Shown: positions 1 through 12,200 of the stretch, one piece after another
How positions within the stretch are numbered: position 1 is the first letter of the stretch
How the letters are laid out: every line of letters starts with the position of its first letter
Assembly: GCA_028583415.1 (NCBI GenBank)
Contig: CM053269.1
Location: forward strand, 25,659,477-25,723,476
DNA: 64,000 nt
DNA from: Protea cynaroides
Lineage: Eukaryota; Streptophyta; Magnoliopsida; Proteales; Proteaceae
Direction: 5' to 3'
The notes under the pieces: model-generated
What the model saw: only the letters and a program-made list of their open reading frames with translations
Databases searched by the model: none
What the model was told of the DNA's origin: nothing
Translations under genes and position numbers: made by a program

Positions 1-1085
1 TTTTTGTTTATTTATAACATGATGATGATGGTGATGTTAGGAATTGGCATGTGAATGTTTATGTGTGGTTAGTGTATTTGATGCCAGTGGGGCATCAGGG
101 GGAGGACGTGACACTGTAGTTTATCCTGGTCACCAGACACTAGCGATATCTCTACTCAAGTCTTGTCCACTAACATCGTTGTATCGTCATTATCTTAGCA
201 GAGCTATTACGTCGTAGGGCATCAGGGGAGGTGGTCTCGGACCGTGTAGTCTCTGACTCTGCCAGGGGGCCTTAGCTCTATCTCTATGGACGTATTGAGG
301 GATGCTGGGGTAAAACCTTGGATACACTGTTCAACATTAGGATTGGTTAGTTGCGAGTCCAGTTTACAAGCCCTCGCCAACAGGGGGTTACGTGTTGGAA
401 TGGGAGCATGTGGTACAGTAATGTCGATACCCATTGGGTACACTGTTTCCATTGTGGGTGCATGTGGGACGACAATACCGATATTCATTGGGTGGCTTCA
501 CTCACTCGTGTATAGAGGTGAGGCGGCCTTCGAACCTTTCTATTGCACATTACAAACTTATAAACCAGACCACAGATATGAATTGAATCCATGCATATGT
601 TTGTTGCATTGTTTTGTTTGCTCACTAAGCCGTGATGTGTGCTCACCCTTTTTGACATCGAATATTTTAGTTGATGATGTAGGTACCACGATTGAAGATT
701 ATATAAATGCTCCTGTGTACGGGCAAGCTGTGGCGATGGACGCTGAAGTGATGATGGAGTCGCATGATTCGACATGCGAGTGCAACTCCTGTGTTTTCAA
801 TTAGACTTTTATTTGGGTTATACAGACAATGTATTTGAATTAATTATTTAAGTTTATGTCTTAGTCCTTTTGAAAATAATTGGTTAAATTATTTATTTTA
901 TCACATTTAGATTCTCAGTTCATTTAATATTTAAGACTTTCGCTATTGTGTATTTACTCTAATTATTGTTGTGGATGTGTATGGTTTAAGAAAACGGACA
1001 CAGCCTATTCGAGATCTTAGTTGAATCGTTGGTTTATTAGCAGTTCATCACACCATTCTAAATAGTACGGAATTGGAGTTTGACA
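1..1085 (+). repeat. Element A 5' LTR, 3' half only
   Basis: It aligns along its length with 9577-10638. It ends in a TGACA-type terminus at 1081-1085 and is followed directly by a primer-binding site. The U3 and promoter part lies outside the window. It carries the conserved small LTR ORF at 682-804. Confidence 0.9.
682..804 (+). CDS. Conserved 40-codon LTR reading frame, copy A-5'
   Basis: The peptide starts Gly-Thr-Thr-Ile-Glu-Asp-Tyr, runs through an acidic Met/Glu-rich middle and ends with a Cys-Glu-Cys-x-x-Cys motif just before a TAG. Eight LTR copies in the window from five LTR families share this frame, and seven have the same length. An AG preceded by a T-rich stretch lies at 681-682, so the frame may begin as a spliced exon. 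The longer open frame upstream (from 286) is not shared by other families and is probably chance. Function is unknown. Confidence 0.55.
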   Translation, partial: GTTIEDYINAPVYGQAVAMDAEVMMESHDSTCECNSCVFN

Positions 1086-1086
1086 A

Positions 1087-1100
1087 CTTGGTATCAGAGC
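1087..1100 (+). promoter_or_regulatory. Primer-binding site (initiator Met tRNA), element A
   Basis: The sequence tggtatcagagc (1089-1100) sits a few bases after the LTR end. It matches the usual complement of the plant initiator methionine tRNA 3' end and would prime minus-strand cDNA synthesis. Confidence 0.9.
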
Positions 1101-1365
1101 TCTCAGGCCCTGTCTATTAAACCAGTATATTTCCACAAAGTTCGTGAACTAAGTTAGGATAAAATTTAAAAGCTTTAATAAGAACACACTGTAAGCACCT
1201 GTGTTGTTTGAGACAAAATTAAGAAAGAGAATAATGCATATATAAAAAGGAGAAACAAGTTTTATATACATCAAATAAAAAGCATGTATATACATATCCA
1301 AAGCAGAGTACAGTCCACAACCCGGACAGTTACTCTGTAGTACAAAAAGAAAAAGAAAATAGACA

Positions 1366-2673
1366 TCATGGAGCTGGAGGTGATGGAGGAGGAGGTGCCT
1401 CGCGATCTCTGTCATAGTCCTTAGCATACACTCTAGTCAACCAGGCTACCTGAGTCTGGGTCGTCTGGAGACTAGCTGTCAACTCAGCCATCCGCTGATC
1501 AGACGCACATTGAGCATCTAGGAGCTCGCCCACTCTCCTATCTATCGTGCGCTGAGCATCTAGAAGCTCTTCCACTCTCAAGTCTGTCACGCGCTGAGCC
1601 TCTCTGATCTCACGTAGTAACCCCATCATATCATCATATGGTGGGTGTGAAGGACCAGCCATGTGTGAAGAAGCCCGAGATGGACCAGCTCCAGTAGACT
1701 GTGGAGGTGATGGAGTAGGTATAGCGTCTACATCCATATACATGCAATCCTCATCCTCAGCATCGCCCCCATGGACCCCTGCTCCGGCTGCTGCGGCCGC
1801 CTCAGCGTCTGCTATCTCTATTCGAGTATGAGGACGCACCAGAGCGTTCCTCTCATCATCACTGACCTGAGCATTCCGCATGCCCATTCTACAAATGGCC
1901 TCCCAGTCCAGCATTGATGAGAAGGTCTTCTCTTGAATCCTCTCATCCACTAAATCAACACCTAGGCGGGTGAGCAGAGTAGTGATCAGACGTCCGTAGG
2001 GCAGGTTGCCTATCTGACCAGGCAGTGTAGCACGGATCATTGTCCTTAGGATAATATAAGGGAGGCAGACAGGCTGCCTAGTGCAGATGCAGTAGAGGAC
2101 GTACTGAGTCAACTGGGAGATCCTCTCATAGTGTCCACTCTGGGGTATTAGGTTGTACTGGATGATCTTGCAGTACACCCGAGGCTCTGGACGTAGGTTG
2201 ATTGCTTTCATCTCCCAGCGATCATCTCTGATAAGCTGACTGTCAATCTCAGCACGCATCTCTAAGGAAAAGAACTAGGGCTCCCTGGGAGAACAGTACA
2301 CCAAAGGGCCGTCATTTGATATGCCCAGAAGATCAGCCAAATGCTGGCAGTCAAAGGAAACCTCTACCCCTTTGACGTAGCTCGTGATCCTGAGCTCCCT
2401 ACCTCTCTCTGTGTCATTGCGATCCCCCACTACCTGGAGATTGTAATAGAACTGTCTCACCAAATCTGGACGGGTGCACGCGTCATAGGTGATCATAGGG
2501 AGCCAGCCCATGTCACCAAATGCCCCCTCCACGTTGAACAAGGCTGGACTAGCAAAGTCTACACAGTAACCCCCCTCTACCTTCTTACGCTCATAGCGAG
2601 CATACTGAGCTTCGACCTCGTTGGAGCGAAAACGAACTGGGTCATGAGCTCTAAGCACTTTGGTACGAGCCAT
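1366..2673 (-). pseudogene. Antisense gene of element A (Transposase_32-like), one internal stop
   Basis: It runs opposite to gag-pol in the leader, 436 codons including the stop. The N-terminal part holds the conserved run with Phe-Tyr-x-Asn-Leu, then SYVKGV and LADLLG. The middle has SQLTQ, LPYIILRTM and NLPYGRLIT. An Ala/Asp/Glu-rich linker is followed by a coiled-coil tail made of about 14-residue units of the type RVEELLDAQ. A TAG at 2275-2277 breaks the frame, but the downstream part stays in the same frame and aligns without gap to the intact copy in D. The similarity to the plant 'putative transposon protein' domain is from memory. Its role is unknown. The ATG is chosen because all three copies begin there, just after an acceptor-like site. 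Confidence 0.75.
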
Positions 2674-2678
2674 ATTAT

Positions 2679-2805
2679 CTGCGAAAAGAATGAAAATAGA
2701 TTATAAATCAGTAAAGATGAAAAATCTAAAAATTTCGGCATTATAACGGCATAAATTGGTCAAAAGCCTCACTTTTCACCCATACACTTGGGCAGGAGGA
2801 CTTAC
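2679..2805 (-). other. Predicted 5'-UTR intron of the antisense gene, element A
   Basis: On the minus strand a gtaagt donor (first base 2805) and a pyrimidine-rich cgcag acceptor (AG at 2679-2680) bracket 127 bp. The acceptor lies 5 nt before the antisense ATG. C and D have the same arrangement with 120 and 130 bp. It is predicted from sequence only. Confidence 0.55.
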
Positions 2806-3639
2806 ATAGGTTCTAAATCATCGTGTTAGGCTCATACAGTTGGAAATATAATTTTGAAAGATCGAATTTGAAGAAATTTCAATAAATTCAAAAAATTTCA
2901 AAAATTAGGTCAAAAAAGGAAAATTTTAAGTTTCTCGTTAACCAACCGATGAAACTCGAATACTTTTTAGGGCTTTCGTCCATTGGGGGACCAATAGCAA
3001 AAGACCCCAATAAAAACTAAATTTTTACGATTAGAAAAAAGTTTAATTTGAAGAAAACGATGTAAATGGACAAAAACCTAGTTAGAAAGCTTTAAAAATG
3101 TGAAACAGTAAGAGAGCATAGCTGAAGAGAAGGAGTAGGAGTTACAAATGGAAGATATAATCACTAAACAGGTAGGGGTCGATACTGTAGCAACTCAGAG
3201 AAACGAGTTGAGTTGAAAGAAAGGAGAAAGAATGGGAAATGAATCCAAAATCGGGTTTAAAAACCTGATTCTGGGTCGTAGGGTCGCAGAATTCGACCAA
3301 ACATGCGACCCTACGTCAGACCCTACCATCGACCCTAGCCTCTGGGTGATCTGACAGAGAACTAGGGGTTGGACCTAGGGTTGGACATATACCGACCCTA
3401 CCATCGACCCTAGGCTCTCGGTAAGCTGACAGTGATTCTCAGGGTCGCATACCCTGGGGTTGCATAGGGACCGACCCTACCATCGACCCTACGATGGAAA
3501 ATACAGTATTTTGTCAGAAAGATCTGAGAATTTTGAAATTTATATTGATTAGTTGGATGATTGACTGAAGAACAACTTATATTGATTGCCTCACCTGTGC
3601 TATGATTGTTTGCAGACATTACCACCACCAGAACAGGAA
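2806..3639. promoter_or_regulatory. Leader between antisense gene and gag: possible antisense promoter and GGGTCG array, element A
   Basis: No ORF here is shared with other elements. On the minus strand a TTTTTAAA box (3256-3263) is followed by a pyrimidine-rich leader, and both are also found in D. Clusters of gggtcg and cgaccct occur at about 3270-3490, the same words as in the LTR at 8560-8705 and 9190-9300. On the plus strand an acceptor-like tgcag (AG at 3614-3615) lies 24 nt before the gag ATG. Confidence 0.4.
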
Positions 3640-4906
3640 ATGGCTGGGCGAAGAGTGACCAGACAAAGCCGTTACCCAATTCCACCACCACCACCTGTGG
3701 AGGAAGACAGCCATATAAATCCTGAAGCACAGGAGAATCTGAATATGGCACCACCAGTAGCTAGTGGCCAGGAAAATTCTACAAACTTGCCAGCCCCACC
3801 TACGGATTTGGCCATAGTCGTAATGAACTTAGCACAACAGCTACAACAAATACAGCAGGCTCAAGTCAATATGCAAGCTGCTATAGGTATGGCTTTTCTA
3901 GCTGTCCATACAACACCTATGCCAGCAGGGCAGGCCAGCACGATACCAGGGGGAAGTAACATGGTACCCCACGTACCTCAAACACCAGTCACGTAGGCCC
4001 AAGTACAGAATCCTGAGGTAGCTCAAGGAAGTTACCCGTATCAACCACCTATGTATGGGGCTTACGCTCCGTATCAGCTGGACCACTCCCGCCTGATCGA
4101 GCATTTTCTGAAGATGAAGCCTAAGGAATATAATGGTAAGCCAGCAGATCCTTTGTGGCCAGCACACTGGATTGATGAAATGGAGAGAAATTTCATGATG
4201 ATGACAGTTAATGAGGAGGAGAAAGTACTGTGTGCAACATTCATGTTGAAAGGCGATGCACACCACTGGTGGAAGTCTACACGGACTTATCTATTAACAA
4301 AGCACGCCCAATTGAACTGGGCTATATATAAAGAAGAGTTCTTTGAGAAGTACTTCTCTAGGAGTTTTAGAGATTCTATGGAGAGAGAGTTCATGAGTTT
4401 ATATCAGGGACAGATGACTATTGACGCATATCAACAGCGTTATGAGGATCTGTTCTTCTTTGCACCAGTCAGTATGCAAGAGGAAGATACGAAGACCCAA
4501 AGGTTCGTCATGGGACTTAGAGGAAGTATTCATGAACATGTCCTGGGACTTGAGAAGAAAGTTTACAATGAAGCTGTACAAATTACTCGAGTGATAGAGT
4601 CGAGCCAGAAAGAGAGCTACTTTGCTCAAAATAGGGATATCAAAAGGCCTAATGGGAATTCTTATAACCGAGGGAACACCAAGACATTCAAACCCTTCCG
4701 TACTCAAGGCTTTGATGCTGTAACCAAGACTACTTCAGCAGCCCCATCGCAACCAAAGCAAAATAATGAAGGAATAAGGTGTTTTAACTGCAATCAAGTG
4801 GGACATATTTCAAGGGAGTGCCCTAAGCCCAGAAAGCAGCTACAGCAAGGAAGAGTTTACGCTGTTACATCCGAGGATGCTGTCGCATCGCCTGATGTGG
4901 TCACAA
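3640..4906 (+). pseudogene. gag: gag, element A
   Basis: It encodes the capsid/nucleocapsid polyprotein. The start at 3640 gives MAGRRVTRQ, matching the start in D. A proline-rich N-terminus is followed by the retrotransposon gag domain (from about 4100) and a CCHC zinc knuckle, CFNCNQVGHISREC, near 4780-4821. It ends in the conserved SPDVVT run. One TAG at 3994-3996 breaks an otherwise single frame. Without splicing the reading stops at a TGA at 4915-4917. With the predicted intron removed it continues into protease. Confidence 0.85.
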
Positions 4907-4975
4907 GTATGACCTGAACCTTTTAAATTATGTTACATTGTATGAGCATGTAGACTAAATTAAAACAAATCACAG
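4907..4975 (+). other. Predicted gag-protease intron, element A (69 bp)
   Basis: The donor is gtatga, the acceptor is a cacag at 4971-4975, and the segment contains several stops. Joining 4906 to 4976 gives Val-Thr-Ser-Ile-Val-Pro, continuous with protease. D, C and G have GT..AG segments of 70, 85 and 81 bp at the same codon. Confidence 0.6.
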
Positions 4976-7900
4976 GTATCGTACCTATTAATGGCATTCT
5001 TGCCAGAGTGCTCTTTGGTTCTGGAGCTACTCATTCTTTTATATTTGTGTCATTTGGAAAGAAGCTAAATCTATCCCTCAAATCATTAGACTATGAACTG
5101 CTTGTACGATCGCTTATGGGTCATGTCCAGTTCTTATTGACGAGAAGACTTTGGATGCAACCTTGATTCAACTTGAGATGGTAGACTTTGACGTCATCTT
5201 GGGAATGGATTGGTTAGCTCGACATTCTGTAAATCTATTATGTGCGGAAAAGAAGCTGACATTTAAAGACAAGGAAGGAGCAGAGTTTAGTTTTGCGGAA
5301 ACCAAACTTCCCCGTAAACGAAAACTCATCCTCTCTGCATTAAAGGCTAGGAAATGCCTCGAGAAAGGAGGAGTTGGGTATCTAGTCTCAGTGGTCGACC
5401 TCACCAAGGAAGCACTACGAATGGTGGATATTGATGTGGTGCGTGACTTTCCAGATGTATTTCCTGAAGAACTACCAGGACTACCACCCGACCGAGCTAC
5501 AGAGTTTGTTATAGATCTGATACCCGGAGCCGCACTAGTATCTAAAGCACCCTATCGAATGGCTCCTACTAATCTGAAGGAATTAAAAGTATAGTTACAG
5601 GAACTACTGGACAAGGGTTACAAAAGACCTAGCATATCACCATGGGGAGCACCAGTATTATTCGTAAAGAAGAAGGACGGTAGTGTTCGACTGTGTATAG
5701 ACTACTGGGAACTGAATAAGCTGACAATCAAGAATCGGTACCCATTGCCTCGGATTGATGACTTGTTCGATCAGTTGCAAGGTGCCAAGGTGTTCTCCAA
5801 GATCGATCTTCGATCAGGATACCATCAGTTGAAGATTAAGGATGGTGATATTCCCAAGATAGCATTCAGGACGAGATATGGACATTATGAATTTTTGGTC
5901 ATGTCTTTTGGATTGACTAACGCACCAGTAACTTTTATGGAACTTATGAATCGGGTATTCCATGATATGTTGGATACGTCGGTCATTGTATTTATTGATG
6001 ATATATTGGTCTACTCCAAGGGCAAGGAAACTCATATTATGAATCTAAGAGCTGCTCTGCAGCGATTATGGAAAGAAAAGCTTTATGCCAAATTTACAAA
6101 GTGTGAGTTTTGGCTAAATGAAGTCGCTTTCTTAGGCCATGTTGTATCCGCTGAAGGAATTAAAGTGGACCCTAGCAAGATTGAAGCCATTGTGAAGTGG
6201 GAAGCACCGAAGAGTGTTACAGAAATTAGAAGTTTTCTAGGTCTAGCTGGGTATTATCGACGATTCATGGAAGACTACTCCAGGATCGCTGTACCGCTCA
6301 CCAGTTTGACTAAGAAAGGAAAGAAGTTTATTTAGACTAACAAATGTGAGAACAGTTTCCAAACATTGAAGGCAAGATTGATATCTGCTCCCATCTTGAC
6401 TATTCCTATTCTAGGATGACCATTTGTTTTATACACTGATGCATCTGGATTGGGTTTAGGATGTGTACTTATGCAAGGAGAACAAGTAGTTGCATATGCT
6501 TCAAGACAACTGAAAATACATGAAAAGAACTATCCCACTCATGACTTGGAGTTAGCGGCAGTAGTACATGCTGTAAAAATATGGAGACATTATTTGTATG
6601 GAGAAAAATTTCAGATTAAATCAGATCATAAGAGTCTCACTTATCTCTTTAATCAGAAGGAGTTGAATATGAGACAAAGAAGATGGCTGGAACTATTGAA
6701 AGATTATGATTGTGATATCCAGTATCATCCAGGAAAAGCTAATGTAGTTGTTGATGCACTGAGTAGAAAAGCAATGATGAAATCCCAAGAGGAGGTTAAC
6801 ACGACTGCAGGAATGTGTACTACAGGAAAAGTATTCAATCTTGGTAATGAGCAATTTGTGATAGATGCACCAGGTGAATCAACCAACCAAGGGTTTGTTC
6901 ATCGGATTTCAAATATGTTTGCAACACTGAAGATTGTACCTGATATAATAGATGAAGTGAAAGTCGTTATAAAATCAGACCCTTATCTAAGAACGGTACA
7001 AGAGGACATTGAAAAAGGTAGGACTATCCCTGAGTTCGCCTTGGACGATGAAAATGTACTGAAGTACAAAGGAAGAGTATGTGTTCCTGAAACAGAAATT
7101 TGGACAATAAACACCGACTAATGAAAGAAGCTCACACCACCGTCTATTCGATACATCCTGGAAGTACAAAAATGTATCATGATTTAAAGAAATTATATTG
7201 GTGAAGAGGAATGAAAACAGATGTAGCTAAATTTGTATCTCAATGCCTAAACTATCATAGAGTAAAGGCTGAAAGGCAAAAACCTGCAGGACTGTTATAG
7301 CCGCTACCAGAACCAGCATGAAAATGGGACTGCATCACTATGGACTTCGTCACCGAATTACCACTGACTCCCCGAGTAGTTGACGCGGTTTGGGTGATTG
7401 TAGACCGTTTGACTAAAACAACTCGATTTATAGCTATACGACCTCAGTATACATTGGAGAGGTTAGCTAAGTTGTATGTGGATAATATTGTCAAACTACA
7501 CAGTGTACCAGAAAGCATTGTGTCCGACAGAGATCCACGATTTACTTCAAAGTTTTGGGAAGGATTGCAAAAGGCTATGGATACAACATTGAAGTTTATA
7601 CTGCATTCCATCCTCAGACAGACGGACAATCAGAGCGTACCATTCAGATTTTAGAAGACATGCTTCGAGCCTGTGTAATTGATTTTAAAGGATCATGGGA
7701 TGAAAAACTACCATTGATCGAGTTCGCTAATAACAACAGCTATCAGGCTACTATACAGATGTCACTTATGAAGCACTGTATGGTAGGAAGTGTCGAACTC
7801 CGCTATTTTGGAATGAAATTGGAGAACGTAGTATTGTTGGACTAGAATTTGTTGAAGAGACATGTCGAGTAGTCGACATTATCAAGGAAATAGTAAGAAT

Positions 7901-8414
7901 GGCTCAGAATCGTTAGAAACAGTATGCAGATACTCGACGCCGAGACCTTGAATTTGTCGTAGGTGATAAGGTATTCTTGAAAGTATCACCTATGCGAGGT
8001 TTAAAGTGGTTCGAACAGAAAGGAAAGCTTAGTCCGAGATATGTCGGGCCATATGAGATTCTAGCTAAACGTGGAAAGGTGGCTTATCAGCTAGCACTAC
8101 CACCGTCTATCTCAAACGTGCATGATGTATTCCATGTTTCATTATTGAAGAAGAACGTCAGGGACCCAACACACGTTTTGACAGTGGATCCACTTGATTT
8201 GACTGATGATTTGACATTTGAAGTAGCACCAACTGAAATCACCAGCCGAAAGGTTCAACGACTACGCAATCGTGATATCTACTATGTTAAGGTCACCTGG
8301 AGAAGCCGAGATATAGAAGAAATCACATGGGAAGAAGAGAATGCTATGCAAAAGCAATACCCTCATCTTTTCGACTCAAAAAATATGTACCAATTTGGAG
8401 GACAAAATTTTTAA
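4976..8414 (+). pseudogene. pol: pol (protease, RT, RNase H, integrase, chromodomain), element A
   Basis: Protease comes first (FGSGATHSF, near 5020; the family has DSG, so the catalytic Asp is replaced by Gly). RT follows at about 5600-6300 with the FIDD catalytic motif near 5990. RNase H runs from about 6420 (YTDASG), then the integrase zinc region, the integrase core from about 7340 and a chromodomain near 8230-8370. Relative to D, a 31-bp deletion near 5118 shifts the frame. Stops lie at 5592, 6333 and 6417, and further frameshifts lie near 7100, 7600 and 7770. It cannot give an active polyprotein. Most stops fit C-to-T or G-to-A changes at Gln, Arg or Trp codons. Confidence 0.9.
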
Positions 8415-8415
8415 T

Positions 8416-8428
8416 AAGAAGGGGGGAG
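8416..8428 (+). promoter_or_regulatory. Polypurine tract, element A
   Basis: The purine run aagaaggggggag ends just before the LTR start tgtaag. It would prime plus-strand DNA. A degenerate form of the AATTTCGAGGACGAAATT inverted repeat lies just upstream; it is clearest in D at about 56618-56637. Confidence 0.85.
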
Positions 8429-8429
8429 T

Positions 8430-10638
8430 TGTAAGACCCGTATTTAACTAACCGGTCTTACCACCTTGTACTAGGTCTACCTATCATGGTCGAGCCAAGT
8501 GGACCAAGTGCGTGAAGGAAATCACAAAACCAGGTATGAATTTGACCCAAAAACAGTAAATATGAGGGTAGGGTCGCATGCCTAAACAGGTAGGGTCAAC
8601 CCCACCTCAACAAAAGTCCAACCTATGAATTTCTAGTCCTAAGGTTGCATGGCTAGAAAAACGTAGGGTCGATGGATCCTACGACCCTACGTGCGACCCT
8701 ATGATGACAGACTGAAACCGTAAATTAGGAAACTTTCCTAATTTCAAGGGGTCATTTCCTAATCTCGATGAAACTTATTTTAGAGGGTTTTTCTCTGTAA
8801 ATAGGACGTCCCTTAGCCTCTATCACTCCTTTTAAAACCCTAATTGAAAGTGAGAGAAAGAGAAGGAGAAGGAAGAAAAGAAGAGAAGGAAAATTGAAGA
8901 AAATACTAAGGAAGAGGAGGAACTTCATAGAAACCTCTGAATCTCAGCCAACTTCAGGTATGAGTCTAATTCCCTTCATAAATTAAAAGCCTAGAATGGA
9001 ATATGAAGAAGTTAGGATTAGGAGAAACCCAAATCATCTATCCATGGATGAGTTTCGAAAGAATCCATGGAAGTAATCATCATAGGCAATGAAAAGTGTG
9101 TAAAAATAATAGTTCTGAGCCATAGAACAATCTTAGAATGGACCTACGAGACCACATGAACGATCATATGCCCTCGAAAAGTCCTAGGGAGGGTGTGGTC
9201 GCACATAGGGTCGATTGGTAACCAACCCCATGTCCGACCCTACACCCTAGGGTCGATTGGGTAACCGACCCTAGGTGCTACCCAACCTGCGACCCTATGA
9301 TTTCAACTAGTCTAAATTTGTTGGAATTAATTCTAATTAGAATCTATCGACTTGTTAGGTTTTTCTAGTGATTTATAAGTAATTCTTAAAGCTTGAACGA
9401 GGATCTACATTCAATCAAAGGTGTGAGAACAAGACCTAAACTAATTGGATAATAAAAAGCTATTTTTGTTTATTGAGTCTGATACCATGATTGATTGATT
9501 CTATGCGTGTATGTGTGTATTGTGCATTTAACATGTCATCCAATATTTCTGCTTTTACTGTTCATGCATATTTAATTTTGTTTATTTATAACATGATGAT
9601 GATGGTGATGTTAGGAATAGACATGTGAATATTTATGTGTGGTTAGTGTATTTGATGCGAGTGTGGCATCAGGGGGAGGACGTGACACTGTGGTTTACCC
9701 TGGTCACCAGACTCTAGTTCTATCTCGACTCAAGTCTTGTCCATTAACATCGTCGTATCACCATTACCTTAGCAGAGCTATTACGTCGTAGGGCATCAGG
9801 GGAGGTGGTCTCGGACCGTGTAGTCTCTGACTCTGCCGGGGAGCCTTAGCTCTATCTCTATGGACATATTGAGGGATGCTGGGGTGAGGCCTTGGATACA
9901 CTGTTTGACATTAGGATTGGTTAGTTGCGAACCCAGTTTGCAAGCCCTCGCCAACAGGGGCTTACGTGTTGGTATGGGAGCATGTGTTACAGCAATGCCA
10001 ATACCCATTGGGTACACTATTTCCATGGTGGGTGCATGTGGGACGGCAATGTCGATATTCATTGAGCGGCTTCACACACTCTTGTATAGAGGTGAGGCGG
10101 CCTTCGAACCTTTCTATTGCACATTGCAAACTTATAAATCAAACCACAGATATGAATTGAATGCATGCATATGTTTGTTGTATTATTTTGTTTGCTCACT
10201 GAGCGGTGATGTGTGCTCACCCTTTTCGACGTCGAATATTTTAGTTGATGATGCAGGTACCACGGTTGAAGATTATATAAATGCTCATGTGTACGGGCAA
10301 GCTACGACGATGGATGCTGAAGTAATGATGGAGTCGCATGATTCGACATGCGAGTGCACCTCCTGTGTTTGCGATTAGACTTTTGTTTAGGTTATACAGA
10401 CTATGTATTTTAATTAATTATTTAAGTTTATGTCTTAGTCCTTTTGAAAATAATTGGTTAAATTATTTATTTTATCACATTTAGATTCTCAGTTCATTTA
10501 TATTTAAGACTTCCGCTATTGTGTATTTACTGTATGGTTTAAGCAAACGGACACAACCTATTTGAGATCCTGGTTGAACCATTGGTTTATTAGCGGTTCA
10601 TCACACCATTCTGAATAGTGCGGAATTGGGGTATGATA
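8430..10638 (+). repeat. Element A 3' LTR (2.2 kb)
   Basis: It starts tgtaagacccg after the polypurine tract and ends tgata at 10634-10638, a mutated TGACA. A TATA-like stretch lies at about 8795-8803; the H copy of this family reads TATAAATA here. A GA-rich leader follows, then a donor-like ag|gtatga with its first base at 8958. GGGTCG/CGACCC arrays lie at 8560-8705 and 9190-9300. The small ORF is at 10256-10378. Confidence 0.92.
10256..10378 (+). CDS. Conserved 40-codon LTR reading frame, copy A-3'
   Basis: It has the same frame and length as 682-804. It differs from it by several substitutions, including one in the Cys motif region, and keeps Val-Glu-Asp-Tyr and Cys-Glu-Cys-x-x-Cys. A gcag acceptor-like site precedes it, with a gagc..gctc hairpin-like segment upstream (about 10200-10220). 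Confidence 0.5.
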   Translation, partial: GTTVEDYINAHVYGQATTMDAEVMMESHDSTCECTSCVCD

Positions 10639-12200
10639 ACACACACCTCACAGAGGACATCACAGATACAGTAGAAATAAAGAAAAGAGAAAATGAGGCT
10701 AAAGCCGTCACAGCTCTTCTGACATCTCTAGTTAGCAATGAACTCACCAAAGTAATCAGCTGTCCTACCTCCAAAGAAATTTGGGACAAATTGAAAAGTG
10801 TGCATGAAGGAGACAATAAGATAAAAGAGGCAAAGTTACAAATTCTGAGATCTCAGTTTGAGAGTTTGAAGATGTCTAAAAGAGAAACTATTGAGTTCTA
10901 TCTCAACAGGGTGAATGGCATTACCAATGCAATCAAAGCATTGGCTGAGGAGATAAAGGAGATACATGTTGTCAAGAAAATCCTAAGGACTCTGCCCATG
11001 CTGTACAATGCCAAGGTATTAGTACTAGAAGAGATGGACCCCTTGGATACCCTGACCACTGATGATCTACATGGTATTCTGACGACCTATGAAATGAGAA
11101 TGGTTGATGAAATCCCTGCAGAGAAGGAAGCAGCTTTTGAAGCCATGAAAAAGTTGAAGATCAAAGAACCAAGTGAAAAATCAAAAGCAAAAGAAATTAG
11201 TGAGTCTGATGACTCAGATGATGAATTGATAGCCTATCTTGCCAGAAGGCTTAAGAAGAGAAGTAAAAAATACAAAGGAAAGTCAACACTGAGATGCTTC
11301 AATTGTGGAGGCCTAGGACACTTTGCATCTAAATGTGAGAAGAAAGGAAGAGTATATGACTCTGATGATGAAGACCCCAAGGAGAGTCATGAAAAAAAAG
11401 GTAAAAGAAAATTCATACCGAAAAGGAGAAGTCTGTTGACCAAGAAGAATCAATCCTCAGATGAGTAAGAGGAGGAAGATGATTGTGAGACCCTGTTCAT
11501 GGTATGATTTGATGAAATGCTTGAGGACAATAAAGCTCCCAAAAGGAAAGATGATCTTGAAGATGATGCCAATCTTGAAGCTGAACTATATTCAGCTCTT
11601 ACAGATCTCAGAGATGAAAGGAAGAAGAACAAAAAATTAAATGACAAGTACAATGAAGCAACTGAGCTCATAAGTATGCTGAAAATCTCCAATGAAGAAG
11701 CAAAGAAAACTGAAAATGATCTCAAAAATGCTCTATCCACAAAAACAAATGAGTATGCAAAGCTTGAGGAAAAAATTCTAAGATTAGAAACAGAGCTTGC
11801 AGAGTATGTGAAGAAAAAGAAAAGCTACAAGGAAGCTACTACCTCATCTCCATTTTTGTCTGACCAAAAGGCTGAAGATGATTCTTCACAAATGAAAGAA
11901 GAAGAAGAAAATGTGCTTAATTAAATCTTAAGTTATCAAAGACCCTCTCACAATAAAACAGGACTTGGGTATGAGAAACATATTATAGAGAAAACTAAGG
12001 GCAAAGGGTTTGCTGAGGACCCCATTGTTTTTGTTAAGGCAAAACAAAGGAAGTCAAGTGCTAAAAATTACTTTAAGAACAAAACTGACAAAGAAGGCTT
12101 TACAACAGTAAACAAATCCAGGCAAGGAGACAGCTTCAGAGGATATTGCTATGGGTGTAATGGTTATGGACACAGAGTTGCAAAGTGCAGAAGATAAATC
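10639..12200 (+). pseudogene. gag: Copia gag, 5'-truncated
   Basis: It starts mid-domain in a UBN2-type copia gag region (EIWDKL, then a Leu/Lys-rich helix region). A CCHC knuckle CFNCGGLGHFASKC lies near 11295-11336. An acidic Lys/Glu-rich stretch follows, then a long coiled coil (about 11517-11830). A second knuckle, CYGCNGYGHRVAKC, is near 12148-12189 and a third lies just after (about 12260-12301). Stops occur at about 11466, 11505, 11922 and 12195, without net frameshift. A methionine in the LTR of A opens the frame but is an accident of the insertion. Confidence 0.8.

Larger units (their letters stand above)
1..10638 (+). mobile_element. Element A: Tekay/Del-like Ty3-gypsy retrotransposon, left end outside window
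   Basis: The order seen is partial LTR, primer site, antisense ORF, gag, protease, RT, RNase H, integrase with chromodomain, polypurine tract and LTR. The domain order and the integrase C-terminus ending in a chromodomain place it among chromoviruses. The RT wording resembles the Tekay/Del lineage from memory of the family. A sits inside a copia gag, since copia coding sequence begins directly after its right LTR. The target duplication cannot be checked because the left end is missing. The two LTR copies differ visibly (about 11 of 123 positions across the small LTR ORF), so A is older than element D. Confidence 0.9.

Noticed and set aside
286..681. Upstream part of the 172-codon open frames at 286-804 and 9860-10378
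   Set aside because: Other LTR families do not keep this part open or similar. Only the last 40 codons are shared, so the upstream part is chance.
1087..1100. tRNA-like gggtatcagagc words after LTRs as tRNA genes
   Set aside because: Only the primer-complementary 12 bases are present; no cloverleaf surrounds them.
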